From contig JYJJ01000037.1 of the NCBI GenBank assembly GCA_003263775.1, positions 62,001 to 126,000 on the forward strand: DNA of 64,000 bases, in the 5' to 3' direction. The stretch is from Vibrio maritimus (GTDB lineage: Bacteria; Pseudomonadota; Gammaproteobacteria; Enterobacterales; Vibrionaceae). This document shows, piece by piece, positions 8,888 through 19,389 of the stretch. A program made the position numbers and the translations under genes. The first letter of the stretch is position 1. Every line of letters begins with the position of its first letter. The notes under the pieces were generated by a model. The model did no database searches, was not told where the DNA came from, and was given only the letters and a program-made list of their open reading frames with translations.

Positions 8888-11481
8888 ATGTCGAATAACA
8901 CTATGAACTATCAATATCGAAAACCGCTTCCCGGTACTCAGCTTGATTACTTTGATGCGCAAGCGCCGTTAATGATATTGAACCGGGCGCGTTTGAGCGC
9001 CTGCCATACACGGCGAAAGTCTTGGCTGAGAATTTAGTGCACCGCTGCGAGCCATCTGAGCTAGAAGCGTGCTTATCTCAGCTTATTTATCGTAAACGTG
9101 ATAAAGATTTCCCTTGGTATCCAGCGCGCGTGGTTTGCCACGATATTTTGGGGCAGACCGCATTAGTGGATTTAGCGGGTTTACGAGATGCTATCGCACT
9201 GCAAGGCGGCGACCCGGCGGCGGTGAACCCAGTGGTAGAGACTCAATTGATTGTTGATCACTCCCTTGCGGTTGAGCATGCAGGATTTGACCCTGATGCC
9301 TTTGAAAAAAATCGCGCAGTCGAAGAGCGTCGTAATGAAGACCGTTTCCACTTTATTGAGTGGTGCAAAACCGCGTTCGAGAATGTCAGTGTAGTACCAG
9401 CTGGTAACGGCATCATGCACCAGATCAACCTTGAGAAATTATCCCCAGTGGTGCAGGTGAAAAACGGCGTCGCGTTTCCTGATACCTGTGTCGGTACCGA
9501 CAGCCATACGCCTCACGTCGATGCGCTAGGCGTAATAGCCATCGGCGTTGGTGGCCTAGAGGCAGAAACGGTGATGCTGGGCCGACCGTCAATGATGCGC
9601 TTGCCGGATATTGTCGGTGTGAAGCTCACTGGAGAGCGTCAACCGGGTATTACCGCGACCGATATTGTGCTCGCATTAACGGAGTTTTTGCGTGGTCAAA
9701 AAGTGGTGTCTAGCTACCTAGAGTTTTTTGGCGAAGGCACTAAGCAGCTCACTATCGGTGACCGGGCAACAATCTCGAACATGACGCCTGAATACGGCGC
9801 GTCAGCGGGTATGTTCTACATTGACGAGCAGACCATCAACTATCTAAAACTCACAGGCCGTGAGGATGAGCAGGTTAAGTTGGTGGAACAATACACCAAA
9901 CAAACCGGGCTTTGGGCCGATGAGTTGGTAAACGCAGAGTACGAACGCGTGTTGGAGTTCGACTTATCAAGCGTTGAGCGCACCTTAGCCGGGCCGTCTA
10001 ACCCACACCGCCGATTGCCTACCGCGCAGCTTAGCGAGCAGGGCATTGCAGGCGCGTGGGAGCAAAAATCTGACACCATGCCGGATGGCGCGGTAATCAT
10101 TGCCGCTATCACATCCTGTACCAATACCAGTAACCCACGCAACGTGGTAGCGGCTGGATTGATAGCCAAAAAAGCCAATGAACTGGGTTTAGTACGCAAG
10201 CCTTGGGTGAAATCCTCCTTTGCGCCGGGCTCAAAGGTTGCCAAGCTCTACTTGCAAGAGTCGGGATTACTTCCAGAGCTAGAGAAACTGGGCTTTGGTA
10301 TTGTCGCTTATGCGTGTACAACCTGTAACGGCATGAGTGGCGCGCTTGACCCAGAAATCCAAAAAGAAATCATCGACAATGACCTATACACAACCGCAGT
10401 GTTATCAGGCAATCGTAACTTCGATGGACGTATTCATCCGTATGCTAAGCAAGCGTTTTTGGCATCGCCGCCTTTGGTCGTTGCTTATGCGATAGCGGGA
10501 ACGATTCGTTTTGATATCGAGCGAGATTCGCTGGGTTTCGATGGCGAAGGCAATCCTATCTATCTCAATGACATTTGGCCAAGCGATGAAGAAATCGATG
10601 CGGTCGTTAATGCGCACGTTAAGCCTGAACAGTTCAATCAAGTCTACCTGCAAATGTTCAAGCAACATGATGAAGAGGCAAGTTCAAATCCACTCTACGA
10701 TTGGCGTGAGATGAGCACCTACATCCGCAGGCCACCATATTGGGAAGGGGCACTGGCTAAGCCTCGCACACTAAGTGGCATGAGACCGCTAGCTATCCTT
10801 GGAGATAATATAACCACTGACCATTTGTCGCCATCCAACGCTATCTTAGCGTCCAGTGCCGCGGGGGAATATCTCACCAGCATGGGCGTACCAGAGGAAG
10901 ATTACAACTCTTACGCGACCCATCGCGGGGATCACTTAACGGCTCAGCGAGCAACCTTTGCCAACCCGAAACTGTTCAATGAAATGGTTACTGAAAACGG
11001 CGACGTTGTTCAAGGTTCATTGGCTCGAATTGAACCAGAGGGCAAGGTCACGCGCATGTGGGAAGCGATTGAAACCTACATGAAGCGTCAGCAGCCTTTG
11101 ATCATTGTTGCTGGTGCGGATTATGGACAAGGCTCTTCACGAGATTGGGCTGCGAAGGGGGTTCGCCTAGCCGGCGTCGAAGCTATTGTTGCTGAAGGGT
11201 TTGAGCGAATCCACAGGACGAACCTTGTCGGTATGGGCGTATTGCCGCTGCAATTCAAAGCGGGCACCGATAGATACACCCTAGGTCTAGATGGCACTGA
11301 AACTTACGATGTCGTCGGCGATATTGCTCCGGGCTGTGATTTAGCTCTAGTCGTCACGCGCGCCAATGGCAACAAGCTCGATATTGCCGTGACTTGTCGA
11401 CTAGACACGGAAGACGAGGTGGCCGTTTATTCATCTGGCGGTGTATTGCAGCGATTCGCACAAGACTTTCTCGCGAAATAG
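8888..11481 (+). CDS. acnD: Fe/S-dependent 2-methylcitrate dehydratase (frameshifted near N-terminus)
   Basis: Aconitase-superfamily enzyme that dehydrates 2-methylcitrate and needs PrpF as partner; it replaces PrpD. Iron-sulfur cluster cysteines are visible in ITSCTNTSNP and in ACTTCNGMSG. The C-terminal swivel domain has GADYGQGSSRDWAAKG. The ATG at 8888 starts MSNNTMNYQYRKPLPGTQLDYFDAQ, then the frame breaks near 8966. Restoring it gives NDIEPGAFERLPYTAKVLAEN and about 865 residues, as expected for AcnD. Without the fix the open frame begins only at 9022 and lacks the conserved N-terminus. The stop is 10 nt before prpF. Confidence 0.95.
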
Positions 11482-11491
11482 GGGACGTAGC

Positions 11492-12686
11492 ATGAGCAAA
11501 CAAATAAAGGTGCCTGCCACGTACATGCGCGGAGGGACGAGCAAAGGTGTGTTCTTTAGTCTCGAAGATTTGCCTGAAGCAGCAAAACAGCCGGGCGTCA
11601 TACGAGACCAACTGTTGATGCGTGTCATCGGCAGCCCCGATCCCTATGCCAAGCAGATTGATGGTATGGGAGGGGCAACATCGAGCACCAGTAAAGCGGT
11701 GATTGTGTCGAAAAGTAGCCGCCCTGACCATCACATTGACTACTTATTCGGTCAAGTGGCGATTGACAAGGCGTTTGTCGATTGGAGCGGGAACTGTGGA
11801 AACCTATCAGCTGCAGTAGCGCCGTTTGCCATTCATAGTCGCTTAATTGATCCAAGCGCGCTCCCTGAAAATGGCATAGCAGAGATTAAGATCTGGCAAG
11901 CCAATATCGAGAAAACCATTGTAGCTAAAGTGCCGATGGTTGATGGAGAGGTCCAAGAGCTTGGCGACTTCCTTCTCGACGGCGTTACCTTTCCTGCGGC
12001 TGAAATTTCGGTGGAGTTTGTTGACCCGAGCAGCAGTGGAGGCTCGATGTTCCCAACGGGGAACTTGGTCGATGACCTACATGTGCCAGACGTTGGCGTG
12101 TTCAATGCACGATGATCAACGCAGGTATCCCAACGATCTTTATCGACGCCGCCGAACTTGGTCTCGCAGGTACTGAGCTGCAACAAGACATCAATAGTGA
12201 TGCTGATTGGCTTGAAAAATTTGAAACCATTCGTGCTCATGGGGCATTAAAAATGGGTTTAATTGACGATATTGAGCAAGCGGCAACGCGCCAGCATACG
12301 CCAAAGATTGCGTTTGTTTCCAAACCTAAACCTTATCGCTCTTCAAGTGACAAAACCATCGAGACAGCAGATGTCGACCTATTAGTCAGGGCTCTTTCTA
12401 TGGGCAAACTTCATCACGCATGATGGGCACGGCAGCCGTTGCCATTGCTTGTGCTGCGAGCGTAGAAGGTACAGTGGTCAACATGGCTGCTGGCGGTGGT
12501 GCCCGTGAGGGAGTGACCTTTGGACACCCATCGGGAACGCTCAAGGTGGGTGCTGTGGCTTCTCAGTCTGAGCAAGGCTGGACGGTCGAAAGGGCAATTA
12601 TGAGTCGAAGTGCGCGGATCCTAATGGAAGGCAGGGTTCATGTACCTTCGGATACGTTATTGATCAAAGACGTTTCAAATTATTAA
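11492..12686 (+). CDS. prpF: 2-Methylaconitate cis-trans isomerase (two frameshifts)
   Basis: Diaminopimelate-epimerase-fold isomerase that converts the AcnD product into the isomer usable downstream. The N-terminus carries the family signature TYMRGGTSKGVFF. The sequence is broken twice. Near 12110 one base is missing before MINAGIPTIFI. Near 12419 one a is missing between GKLHHA and MMGTAAVAIA. Restored, the protein has about 398 residues, the normal length. The C-terminal part has NMAAGG and FGHPSGTLKVGA, typical of the family. The start ATG 11492 follows the acnD stop by 10 nt. Confidence 0.94.
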
Positions 12687-12707
12687 AGACATATTGGAGG
12701 ACGCATT

Positions 12708-14586
12708 ATGTCTGCATATCAAAAAGAGTACCAATGGGCGGAGCAACAACCGGAATCCTTCTGGCAGCATCAAGCGGAAAATATTGATTGGTTTGAAGCG
12801 CCGAAAACCATTCTTGCGAAAGATAACAACGGCATCGAACGCTGGTTCCCTGATGGTGTAATGAATACCGCATGGTTAGCCTTAGATTATCATTGTGAAC
12901 AAGGTCGAGGCGATAATACGGCGCTGATTTACGACTCACCTGTCACTGGGGTTAAAGAGCGTTATAGCTACAATGTAATGCGTGACAAGGTGGCAAAAAT
13001 TGCGGGAATGCTTGCATCGCAAGGCGTAGCAAAAGGCGATAGGGTCATTATCTATATGCCGATGATTCCAGAGGCCGCGATGGCAATGCTGGCGTGTGCT
13101 CGCTTGGTGCCATTCACTCTGTGGTATTTGGCGGTTTTGCCCCAACGAACTAGCGGTACGAATTGAAGATGCGGAGCCTAAGGTTATTATGACCGCGTCG
13201 TGTGGCATTGAGATTAACAAGGTTCTGCCATATAAGCCGTTGGTAGATAAAGCTATTATGGATAGCCGTTGGAAACCCGATAAGGTACTCGTGCTGCAGC
13301 GCCCTCAGTGCTTAGCTGAGCTAAACCAAGATCGCGATCTGGATTGGGCAGAGCAATATGAACGCGCACTACCTCACGCATGTGTGCCAGTATTAGCGAC
13401 TGACCCGCTTTATATTCTGTATACCTCTGGTACAACAGGCAAACCGAAAGGTGTGGTACGTGATAACGGCGGTCACGCTGTAGCGATGAAATATTCCATG
13501 AACGCCATCTACAACATGCCAACCGATGGGGTGTTTTGGGCCGCGTCCGATGTCGGATGGGTGGTGGGGCATTCATACATTGTCTATGCTCCGCTGATTC
13601 ATGGTTGTACGTCGATTCTGTTTGAAGGTAAACCAGTACGAACGCCAGATCCGGGTGCGTTTTGGCGGGTTTGTGAAGAGCATCAGGTGAAGGTACTGTT
13701 TTCGGCTCCGACGGCGTTTAGAGCGATTAAGAAAGAAGATCCTGAAGGCTTAGAGCTGGATAAGTATGATTTGAGCACCTTAGACAGCATCTTTATGGCT
13801 GGCGAGCGACTCGATCCTCCAACCTTAGAGTGGGTGCAAAGCCATACTAATAAACCCGTGATTGACCACTGGTGGCAGACAGAAACGGGGTGGGCAATCT
13901 CATCGAATCCTGTAGGACTCGAATCAATGCCAATCAAAGCGGGCTCTTCGACCATGCCAAGCCCCGGTTTTAAGGTCGAAATCTTGAATGAGTTAGGGGA
14001 GCCTGTTGGCGCCAACCAACAGGGTTTTGTGTCCCTAAAACGCCCGCTTCCACCAAGCTGCCTAACCACGGTATGGCGCAATCACGATAGATTTGATTCT
14101 GGTTACCTAAGTCAATTTGAAGGTTACTACGTCTCTGGCGATGGCGGGTATCTCGATGAAGATGGTTACTTGTTTATCATGGGTAGGGTGGACGACGTAA
14201 TCAACGTGGCAGGGCATCGTCTCTCAACGGGCGAAATGGAAGAGATAGTCGGTGGTCACCCAGCGATTGCGGAATGTGCGGTTGTGGGTGTCCATGATGA
14301 TTTAAAAGGTCAGTTGCCACTCGGTCTTGTTGTACTTAAAGACGGCGTGAAAGTGGATAGTGGAGCATTGGAAACTGAGCTCGTAGGCAAAGTGCGTTCC
14401 GAAATCGGCGCTGTTGCATGCTTTAAACATGCGCTGGTTGTCGACAGACTGCCAAAAACACGCTCAGGTAAGATCTTGCGTCGCGTCATCAGGCAAATCG
14501 CTGATGGCGAAACGTATACGGTACCTTCGACCATAGATGATCCGGCAAGCCTATCTGAGATAGAAAAAGCACTTCATCCGAGTTAA
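12708..14586 (+). CDS. prpE: Propionyl-CoA synthetase (two frameshifts)
   Basis: Activates propionate to propionyl-CoA through a propionyl-AMP intermediate, feeding PrpC. Acyl-adenylate motifs are clear: YTSGTTGKPKG (P-loop-like), WWQTETGW, GYYVSGDGG and the C-terminal catalytic lysine segment KTRSGKILRR. Two single-base losses lie close together. Near 13107 a g is missing (restoring ARLGAIHSVVFGGFAP) and near 13146 one base is missing before NELAVRIEDAEP. Repaired length is about 626 residues, right for PrpE. An SD (GGAGG) precedes ATG 12708. It ends the prp cluster; no clear terminator follows. Confidence 0.96.
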
Positions 14587-14611
14587 TCAGAAAATAAACA
14601 GAGATAGGAAA

Positions 14612-14947
14612 CTACCTCTCATCCATTTGAACCGAACTCATGTGCCACATTTTCAGGACATGGTTCGGTTCTTCGCACGTGCCAAATAACATTTGATACT
14701 TCGGGACAAAAGGTTCGCCGATATGGGTAGTACGGCTGAACTTGCCTGTTTTAACGTCGACCTGAGTGACTACACGTCCTTTGAAGTTCTGAAAAATAAT
14801 AAATTGGTCACTCTTGAAGACGAGTTGGTCTTGATAAAACCAAAACTGATCAGCCGATGTGTCTAAACGGCATTTCAACGGCAACTCCGCGCTTAAAGCT
14901 CCGGTAGGAAGTAGAGCGATCAATAACCAAAAACGAGAAAGTGTCAT
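14612..14947 (-). CDS. Small secreted protein of unknown function
   Basis: A 111-residue protein with an N-terminal signal peptide (TLSRFWLLIALLPTGALSA, cleavage likely after ALSA), so it is probably periplasmic. The mature part has two cysteines (LKCRL and GTCEEP) that could form a disulfide. I chose ATG 14947 because AAAGGA lies about 6 nt before it; a TTG two codons upstream is possible. It faces prpE tail to tail with 25 nt between. I do not recognise the family. It sits alone on the minus strand. Confidence 0.6.
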   Translation of the reverse strand: MTLSRFWLLIALLPTGALSAELPLKCRLDTSADQFWFYQDQLVFKSDQFIIFQNFKGRVVTQVDVKTGKFSRTTHIGEPFVPKYQMLFGTCEEPNHVLKMWHMSSVQMDER

Positions 14948-15109
14948 AACCAATCCTTTAGTTTTTCTGTAAGTATAGTGAGTAATTCCCTAAGCTTGAC
15001 GAGCGCGCCCAATTGTTAGGTTTTTTTATTTGCACATCCCTGACAAAACCCTCACACTATGCGCACATTTGTGACCTGTTTGTTTAACCACTAAATCGAG
15101 CGTATACCG

Positions 15110-15640
15110 ATGACTTCACCTCGCATCTCACTCCGTTCTGCGACGATTAAAGATCTCGATACTCTAAATGATTTAATGTTTGAACTGCATGATCACCACC
15201 ATAGTGCGGTACCTACAGACTTCAAATCTGCTGAAGAAGTACAACAAGAAAAAAGTATCGCCCGCTATTTGGATTCGCCTGATTGCTTGGTGTTGGTTGC
15301 AACCGCAACAAACTTTACTGCTGCTTCCTCTAAAGCTAAAAGTGACGATGTAACGATTGTTGGTTTCGTTACTGCTCAGTTTTGCGAACTGACTTCACCC
15401 ATTAGTAAGCCGTGTTTAGTCGGTAATATAGATGAGCTGTTTGTGACACCCGCGTGGAGACAACACGGTATAGCTGAGGCTTTGCTCATCGAGGCGCAAA
15501 CACGCTTGGAACACCTTGGTGCAACCCAGCTTATGGTTGAAGTGTGGGATTTCAATCAGTTAGCGTTGAATCTCTATAAAAAGCAGGGATTTTTCCCTCA
15601 CATTCATTGTCTTAGAAAAAAATATAAATTAGGATTATTC
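15110..15640 (+). CDS. GNAT-family N-acetyltransferase (reads into the next gene as printed)
   Basis: A GNAT acyltransferase of about 170 residues. ISLRSATIKDLDTLNDLM opens the fold, IDELFVTPAWRQHGIAEALL is the acetyl-CoA-binding motif A (R/Q-x-x-G-x-A), and VWDFNQLALNLYKKQGF is motif B. As printed there is no stop, and the frame continues into a Nudix/PAP2-like protein through LRKKYKLGLF. The junction contains a run of seven A. One more A would give LRKKI and an immediate TAA, and the downstream GTG at 15641 has its own AGGA. Because missing bases are common here, I treat them as two genes. The end given is approximate. The substrate is unknown. Confidence 0.75.
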
Positions 15641-17182
15641 GTGACTCAATTGTTGAGCCATTGGTTTTTTTTGTGCTTGCTCGCGCTTTTTACTGCAAAT
15701 CTGAGTTTTGCTGCCTCTTCAGTATCCTCTCCTGAACTACTTAGTAAGAGAGCGATAGGCCAAGCTGTGCCTAAAGCCAGCCATAACCCATTGCCGCTAG
15801 CCCCACTTGCCCCTTCGATTCGAGGGTCTTTGTGTATCGTTAGAAGTAAAGATCGTTTGTTGCTTGTAGATGAGATCATCACGGGTAAGTTATCGCTTCC
15901 TGGGGGAACGATAGAAAATAACGAAGACCCACGTCTGACTGCTCAACGAGAAACATGGGAAGAAGCCGGGTTGGTTGTCGATGTAGGCAGAGAACTTGGA
16001 CGCACCCGCCGAGCCATATTTTTTGAATGCCATGTTGAATCGGCCATCATCGCGTATGAAGCGACAAAATTCTCAAAAGGGATTGAGTTACCTATCTATT
16101 TTGCTCCTCACTTTGGTGTAGAAGTTCGCAGTGCAACATTGATACAGCCTAAGTCGGTTGCACCAAAGGACTACCGCTATCCAAAACAGTGGCCTTTGGT
16201 AAAAACGATGTACGAGACGGCTGATAATCAACCGATCCAGTTCATCGATAATCTTATTGAATCAGCCCCGACAATTCATCAAATCGAACTAGGTTGGTTG
16301 GAAAGTGCTCAAGAGCTGTTAATGCAAGCGCCTTTGCATATTCGCGAGATGGTAGTGTGGGGCGGAAGAATTTTATATGTTCTGGTTCAGCCTCTGTTCC
16401 TGATGGCGTTCTTGCCTCTGTTTATTTGGCTATGGGGGCGTCACTTTACCGGTCAGTTGATGTTCGCAGTGACTGCTACCTCTTTGTTTATTCTGGTGGC
16501 TAAACAGGGTTTTGGTTTTGCGGTTCCCCATGCTTACTTGCCCTCTATCAATTATACCGATCGAAGTGGGTACAGTTTTCCGGATTTACTTATTGCAAAT
16601 TGGGTCTCGATTTCCACCATCGTCATGAGTCAGATCCACACAAGATTTAGAGCCTTGTTCATGTCTGCGTTTGTCATTGTCAGTCTCGTGTTGGTGTTTT
16701 ATCAGTTTATTAGTGGCGGTGCATTCCTTTCTGATATGTTGGCTGGCGCCTTGCTGGGTGCGCTAGTGGGGTGGCACTTTGTTCGCCATTCGCTGAGTTT
16801 AGCTGTGAGTGAAGTGTATACATTCACCCGAACTCGAGTCTGGTTGGTGCTTACGACAGTGGCAGCGATCCTTTGCTATGTCTGGCCGTTCCCAACATTT
16901 TTGAGTTGGCTTGGCCTTTGTTTAGGTATGCTGCTGTTTACACTAGCAAGTCGCGCTCGATTACCTCGCTCTACCATGTGTTTAAAAGAGTTGCTGCTAT
17001 CGCTAGTTCTTATCCTTGTTGTGCTCCTTGGGTATTTTCAGTTGGAAAACGTGGTTTCCCACAGTGGAATAGGTTCATTATTGCTTCAAGTATTCGTTAC
17101 GCCCGTGCTCATTTTGGTTCCGGCTTTAGTTATGGTGCTGTTTAGAAATCAAGATCATCAAGGTCGTGGCGTAAAAGGGTAA
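15641..17182 (+). CDS. Exported Nudix hydrolase with C-terminal PAP2-like membrane domain
   Basis: Starting at GTG 15641 the protein has about 513 residues. A signal peptide or anchor (WFFLCLLALFTANLSFA) is followed by a Nudix domain with a complete Nudix box, GTIENNEDPRLTAQ then RETWEEAGL (GX5EX7REUXEEXGU). After about residue 255 come six or so hydrophobic segments resembling a PAP2 phosphatase. All three PAP2 motifs look degraded: KQGFGFAVP instead of Kx6RP, SFPDLL where PSGH is expected, and ISGGAFLSD where the catalytic His precedes the Asp. So the Nudix part may be active outside the cytoplasm while the PAP2 part may only anchor or bind lipid. As printed it is fused to the upstream GNAT frame. 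Confidence 0.78.
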   Translation: MTQLLSHWFFLCLLALFTANLSFAASSVSSPELLSKRAIGQAVPKASHNPLPLAPLAPSIRGSLCIVRSKDRLLLVDEIITGKLSLPGGTIENNEDPRLTAQRETWEEAGLVVDVGRELGRTRRAIFFECHVESAIIAYEATKFSKGIELPIYFAPHFGVEVRSATLIQPKSVAPKDYRYPKQWPLVKTMYETADNQPIQFIDNLIESAPTIHQIELGWLESAQELLMQAPLHIREMVVWGGRILYVLVQPLFLMAFLPLFIWLWGRHFTGQLMFAVTATSLFILVAKQGFGFAVPHAYLPSINYTDRSGYSFPDLLIANWVSISTIVMSQIHTRFRALFMSAFVIVSLVLVFYQFISGGAFLSDMLAGALLGALVGWHFVRHSLSLAVSEVYTFTRTRVWLVLTTVAAILCYVWPFPTFLSWLGLCLGMLLFTLASRARLPRSTMCLKELLLSLVLILVVLLGYFQLENVVSHSGIGSLLLQVFVTPVLILVPALVMVLFRNQDHQGRGVKG

Positions 17183-17236
17183 ATGCCGATAGAAGTCGAG
17201 AGATAAAATGAAGACTGACTTAAAGAGGAGGTTTTT

Positions 17237-17350
17237 ATGATTATCGCCTTGATTGCAGCTTGTTCGGCGTTTATGTCGAGTGTAGCCGTACAGTTAAACG
17301 GCGCAGTTGATGCGGCATTAGATAGCATTGCCGACATTATGTTTATGTAA
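17237..17350 (+). CDS. Candidate 37-residue small protein
   Basis: A short open frame starting MIIALIAACSAFMSSVAVQ, with an unusually strong SD (AGAGGAGG) 6 nt before the ATG. It has a hydrophobic N-terminal half and ends directly at an intrinsic terminator whose stem begins at the stop codon. The tight SD-ORF-terminator packing suggests a real translated gene. I know no homologue by sight. It could be a small membrane protein or a leader remnant. Confidence 0.45.
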   Translation: MIIALIAACSAFMSSVAVQLNGAVDAALDSIADIMFM

Positions 17351-17379
17351 AAAAAGGTCTGATTATTCAGACCTTTTTT
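17349..17379. terminator. Bidirectional intrinsic terminator
   Basis: AAAAAAGGTCTGA-TTA-TTCAGACCTTTTTT is a near-perfect stem flanked by A and T tracts. It can end the small plus-strand gene and the convergent symporter gene on the minus strand. Confidence 0.9.
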
Positions 17380-17395
17380 GTTCAATCTCACGACA

Positions 17396-18763
17396 TTATG
17401 CCGTTGCAGCGACTTTGTTTGTGCGAGATTGCGCGGCAAAGTAGAGCTTAGTTTCTTCAATGACCACACCGCGAAGAAGGACTAAACCAATCAGGTTAGG
17501 TATTGCCATCAAACCATTAACGATATCGGCGATAATCCAAATCATATCCAGATGTAGGAATGCGCCAGAGGCGACCAAACCTACGAAGATGATTTTGTAA
17601 GGCAGTACTGCTTTCGTGCCCATTAGGAATACCACACAGCGCTCACCGTAATAGTTCCAGCCTAGAATTGTTGTGAAGGCAAAGAACATAAGACCAATTG
17701 ATACCAACATTGGGCCAAAGTGCTCAGCGTTAAGACCGGTCGCAAACGCGTGTGTCGTCATTGCTGCGCCAGCAAAGTCACTTTGCCATGCGCCAGTGAG
17801 AATCAATGCAAGACCCGTCATGGTACAAATGATGATGGTATCGATGAAGGTACCCGTCATCGAGATAAGCCCTTGACGTACGCAACTGTCAGTTTTCGCT
17901 GCCGCTGCTGCCATTGGTGCACTACCAAGACCACTTTCATTAGAGAATACGCCACGTGCGATACCTGATTGGATCGCTAGCATGATGCTCGCGCCAACAA
18001 AACCACCAGTTGCAGCCGTATTGCTAAATGCTGAAACAACGACAAGTTGTACTGCATCCACAAGTTTATCTGCGTTCATGATAATGACACTAAGACATGC
18101 AAACACATAGAATACCGCCATGGTCGGTACAACTTTACCCGCTACTTTGGCAATTGACTGAATACCGCCCAGTGTAACGAAAGCGACTAACAGTGTGAGT
18201 ACTGCTGCTGAAAGCTCACGTGATACGCCAAAGGAGATCTCGCTGGCATCCAAAATCGCATTCACTTGCGGAAAAGTACCGATACCAAAGCACGCTACAC
18301 CGAGCGCAAATACTGCAAACATGGTCGCTAAGAACTTAGAGCCAACACCATCTCGAAGGTAGTACATAGGACCGCCTAACATTTGGCCTTTGTCGTCCAC
18401 TTTACGGTATTTAACGGCTAGCAAGCATTCAGCGTATTTGGTTGCCATACCAAATAGGGCCGCTAGCCACATCCAAAATAGTGCACCGGGACCACCAAGC
18501 TTAATGGCCGTTGCAACCCCGACGATATTACCCGTACCAATTGTTGCAGAGAGTGCGGTACAAAGTGCCGCGAAGCTAGACACATCGCCTTGACCAGACT
18601 TGTCTTTGGCAAAGATAAGCTTTAATGCAGTTGGAAGGTGGCGAAACTGTAAAAGACCCAATTTAAACGTGAAGTAGACGCCGGTACCAACCAGTAATAT
18701 GAGCAGTGGTGGTCCCCAAACGAATGAGTCGATAGTTTGCAGTGTAGATTGAAGATTGTTCAT
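17396..18763 (-). CDS. Sodium:alanine/glycine symporter, AGCS family
   Basis: Inner-membrane transporter importing glycine or alanine with sodium. The 455 residues contain many membrane segments. The AGCS signature region GTGNIVGVATAIKLGGPGAL followed by WMWLAALFGMATKYAE is intact, as is SNESGLGSAP later on. A tandem glycine riboswitch occupies its leader, as described upstream of the corresponding Vibrio cholerae gene (the classic VCI-II RNA, upstream of VC1422). That makes glycine the likely substrate or inducer. It ends at a strong terminator shared with the opposite strand. No defect was seen. Confidence 0.95.
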   Translation of the reverse strand: MNNLQSTLQTIDSFVWGPPLLILLVGTGVYFTFKLGLLQFRHLPTALKLIFAKDKSGQGDVSSFAALCTALSATIGTGNIVGVATAIKLGGPGALFWMWLAALFGMATKYAECLLAVKYRKVDDKGQMLGGPMYYLRDGVGSKFLATMFAVFALGVACFGIGTFPQVNAILDASEISFGVSRELSAAVLTLLVAFVTLGGIQSIAKVAGKVVPTMAVFYVFACLSVIIMNADKLVDAVQLVVVSAFSNTAATGGFVGASIMLAIQSGIARGVFSNESGLGSAPMAAAAAKTDSCVRQGLISMTGTFIDTIIICTMTGLALILTGAWQSDFAGAAMTTHAFATGLNAEHFGPMLVSIGLMFFAFTTILGWNYYGERCVVFLMGTKAVLPYKIIFVGLVASGAFLHLDMIWIIADIVNGLMAIPNLIGLVLLRGVVIEETKLYFAAQSRTNKVAATA

Positions 18764-18907
18764 GATTTCCCCTTAATAAAACAAAACTTAAGGAGAAGAG
18801 AGAAAGGGCAGTACGCTCGATCAAACATCGTATGATCGAAGAGGACTACTCGTATCGCTAAACACTGCTTAGCGCCAGTTACTTAATTGAGTGTTTCAAT
18901 GTTGCTA

Positions 18908-19146
18908 TTCTCTCCTCTGTCCTTTTGCCTGAGAGTTTCACTCATCATAAAAATGAGCTTGCTCCTTCGGCGACCGATCTAACGGTTCTCTCCAGAGGTT
19001 CCTCCAACTACAGTCCTCACTTTATCCTTATCAATTGATAAGCTCTGATTTCTCAGAATAAAGCACCTGAAAGATTTACTTCTTCGGCGGGTAGTTTTAA
19101 CCAAACGTTAAAAATTGGTTAATTACCACTCTCCTGCAGTCTTCAT
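18908..19146 (-). ncRNA. Tandem glycine riboswitch
   Basis: Read on the minus strand, two aptamers of the gcvT type follow each other. The first runs from GCAGGAGAGTGG through CGCCGAAGAAGTAAA and TCTTTCAGG to GGACTGTAG. The second runs from CTCTGGAGAGAACC through CGCCGAAGGAGCAAGCTC and AACTCTCAGGCAAAAGGACAGAGGAG. The second ends about 145 nt before the symporter start, leaving room for an expression platform. Boundaries are approximate. The rest of the 626-nt leader (18764-18907 and 19147-19389) shows no gene. Confidence 0.95.
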
Positions 19147-19389
19147 CGGAACAAATATCTAGATACTAGATAATCTGTGAGCGCAATCGTAGCGTATTTA
19201 AATAGCGATGTCATGAATAAATTTACAATTTTATTTGAGCAAATAGGGTAGCAAAGTCAACCATTTGGTATATTTGAAATGTTTCTGACGTAAAACTCGT
19301 TGAAGTGAGGTAGAGTGGCGCTTTGTGCAGTGAGCATAAAGGTCGTGTTATCTGGCTTTCGGGACTTCCCCTAATACAAGGAGATGTAT

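Noticed and set aside
9840..10321. Minus-strand frames within acnD
   Set aside because: They oppose the conserved iron-sulfur region of acnD, with no start signals or family features.
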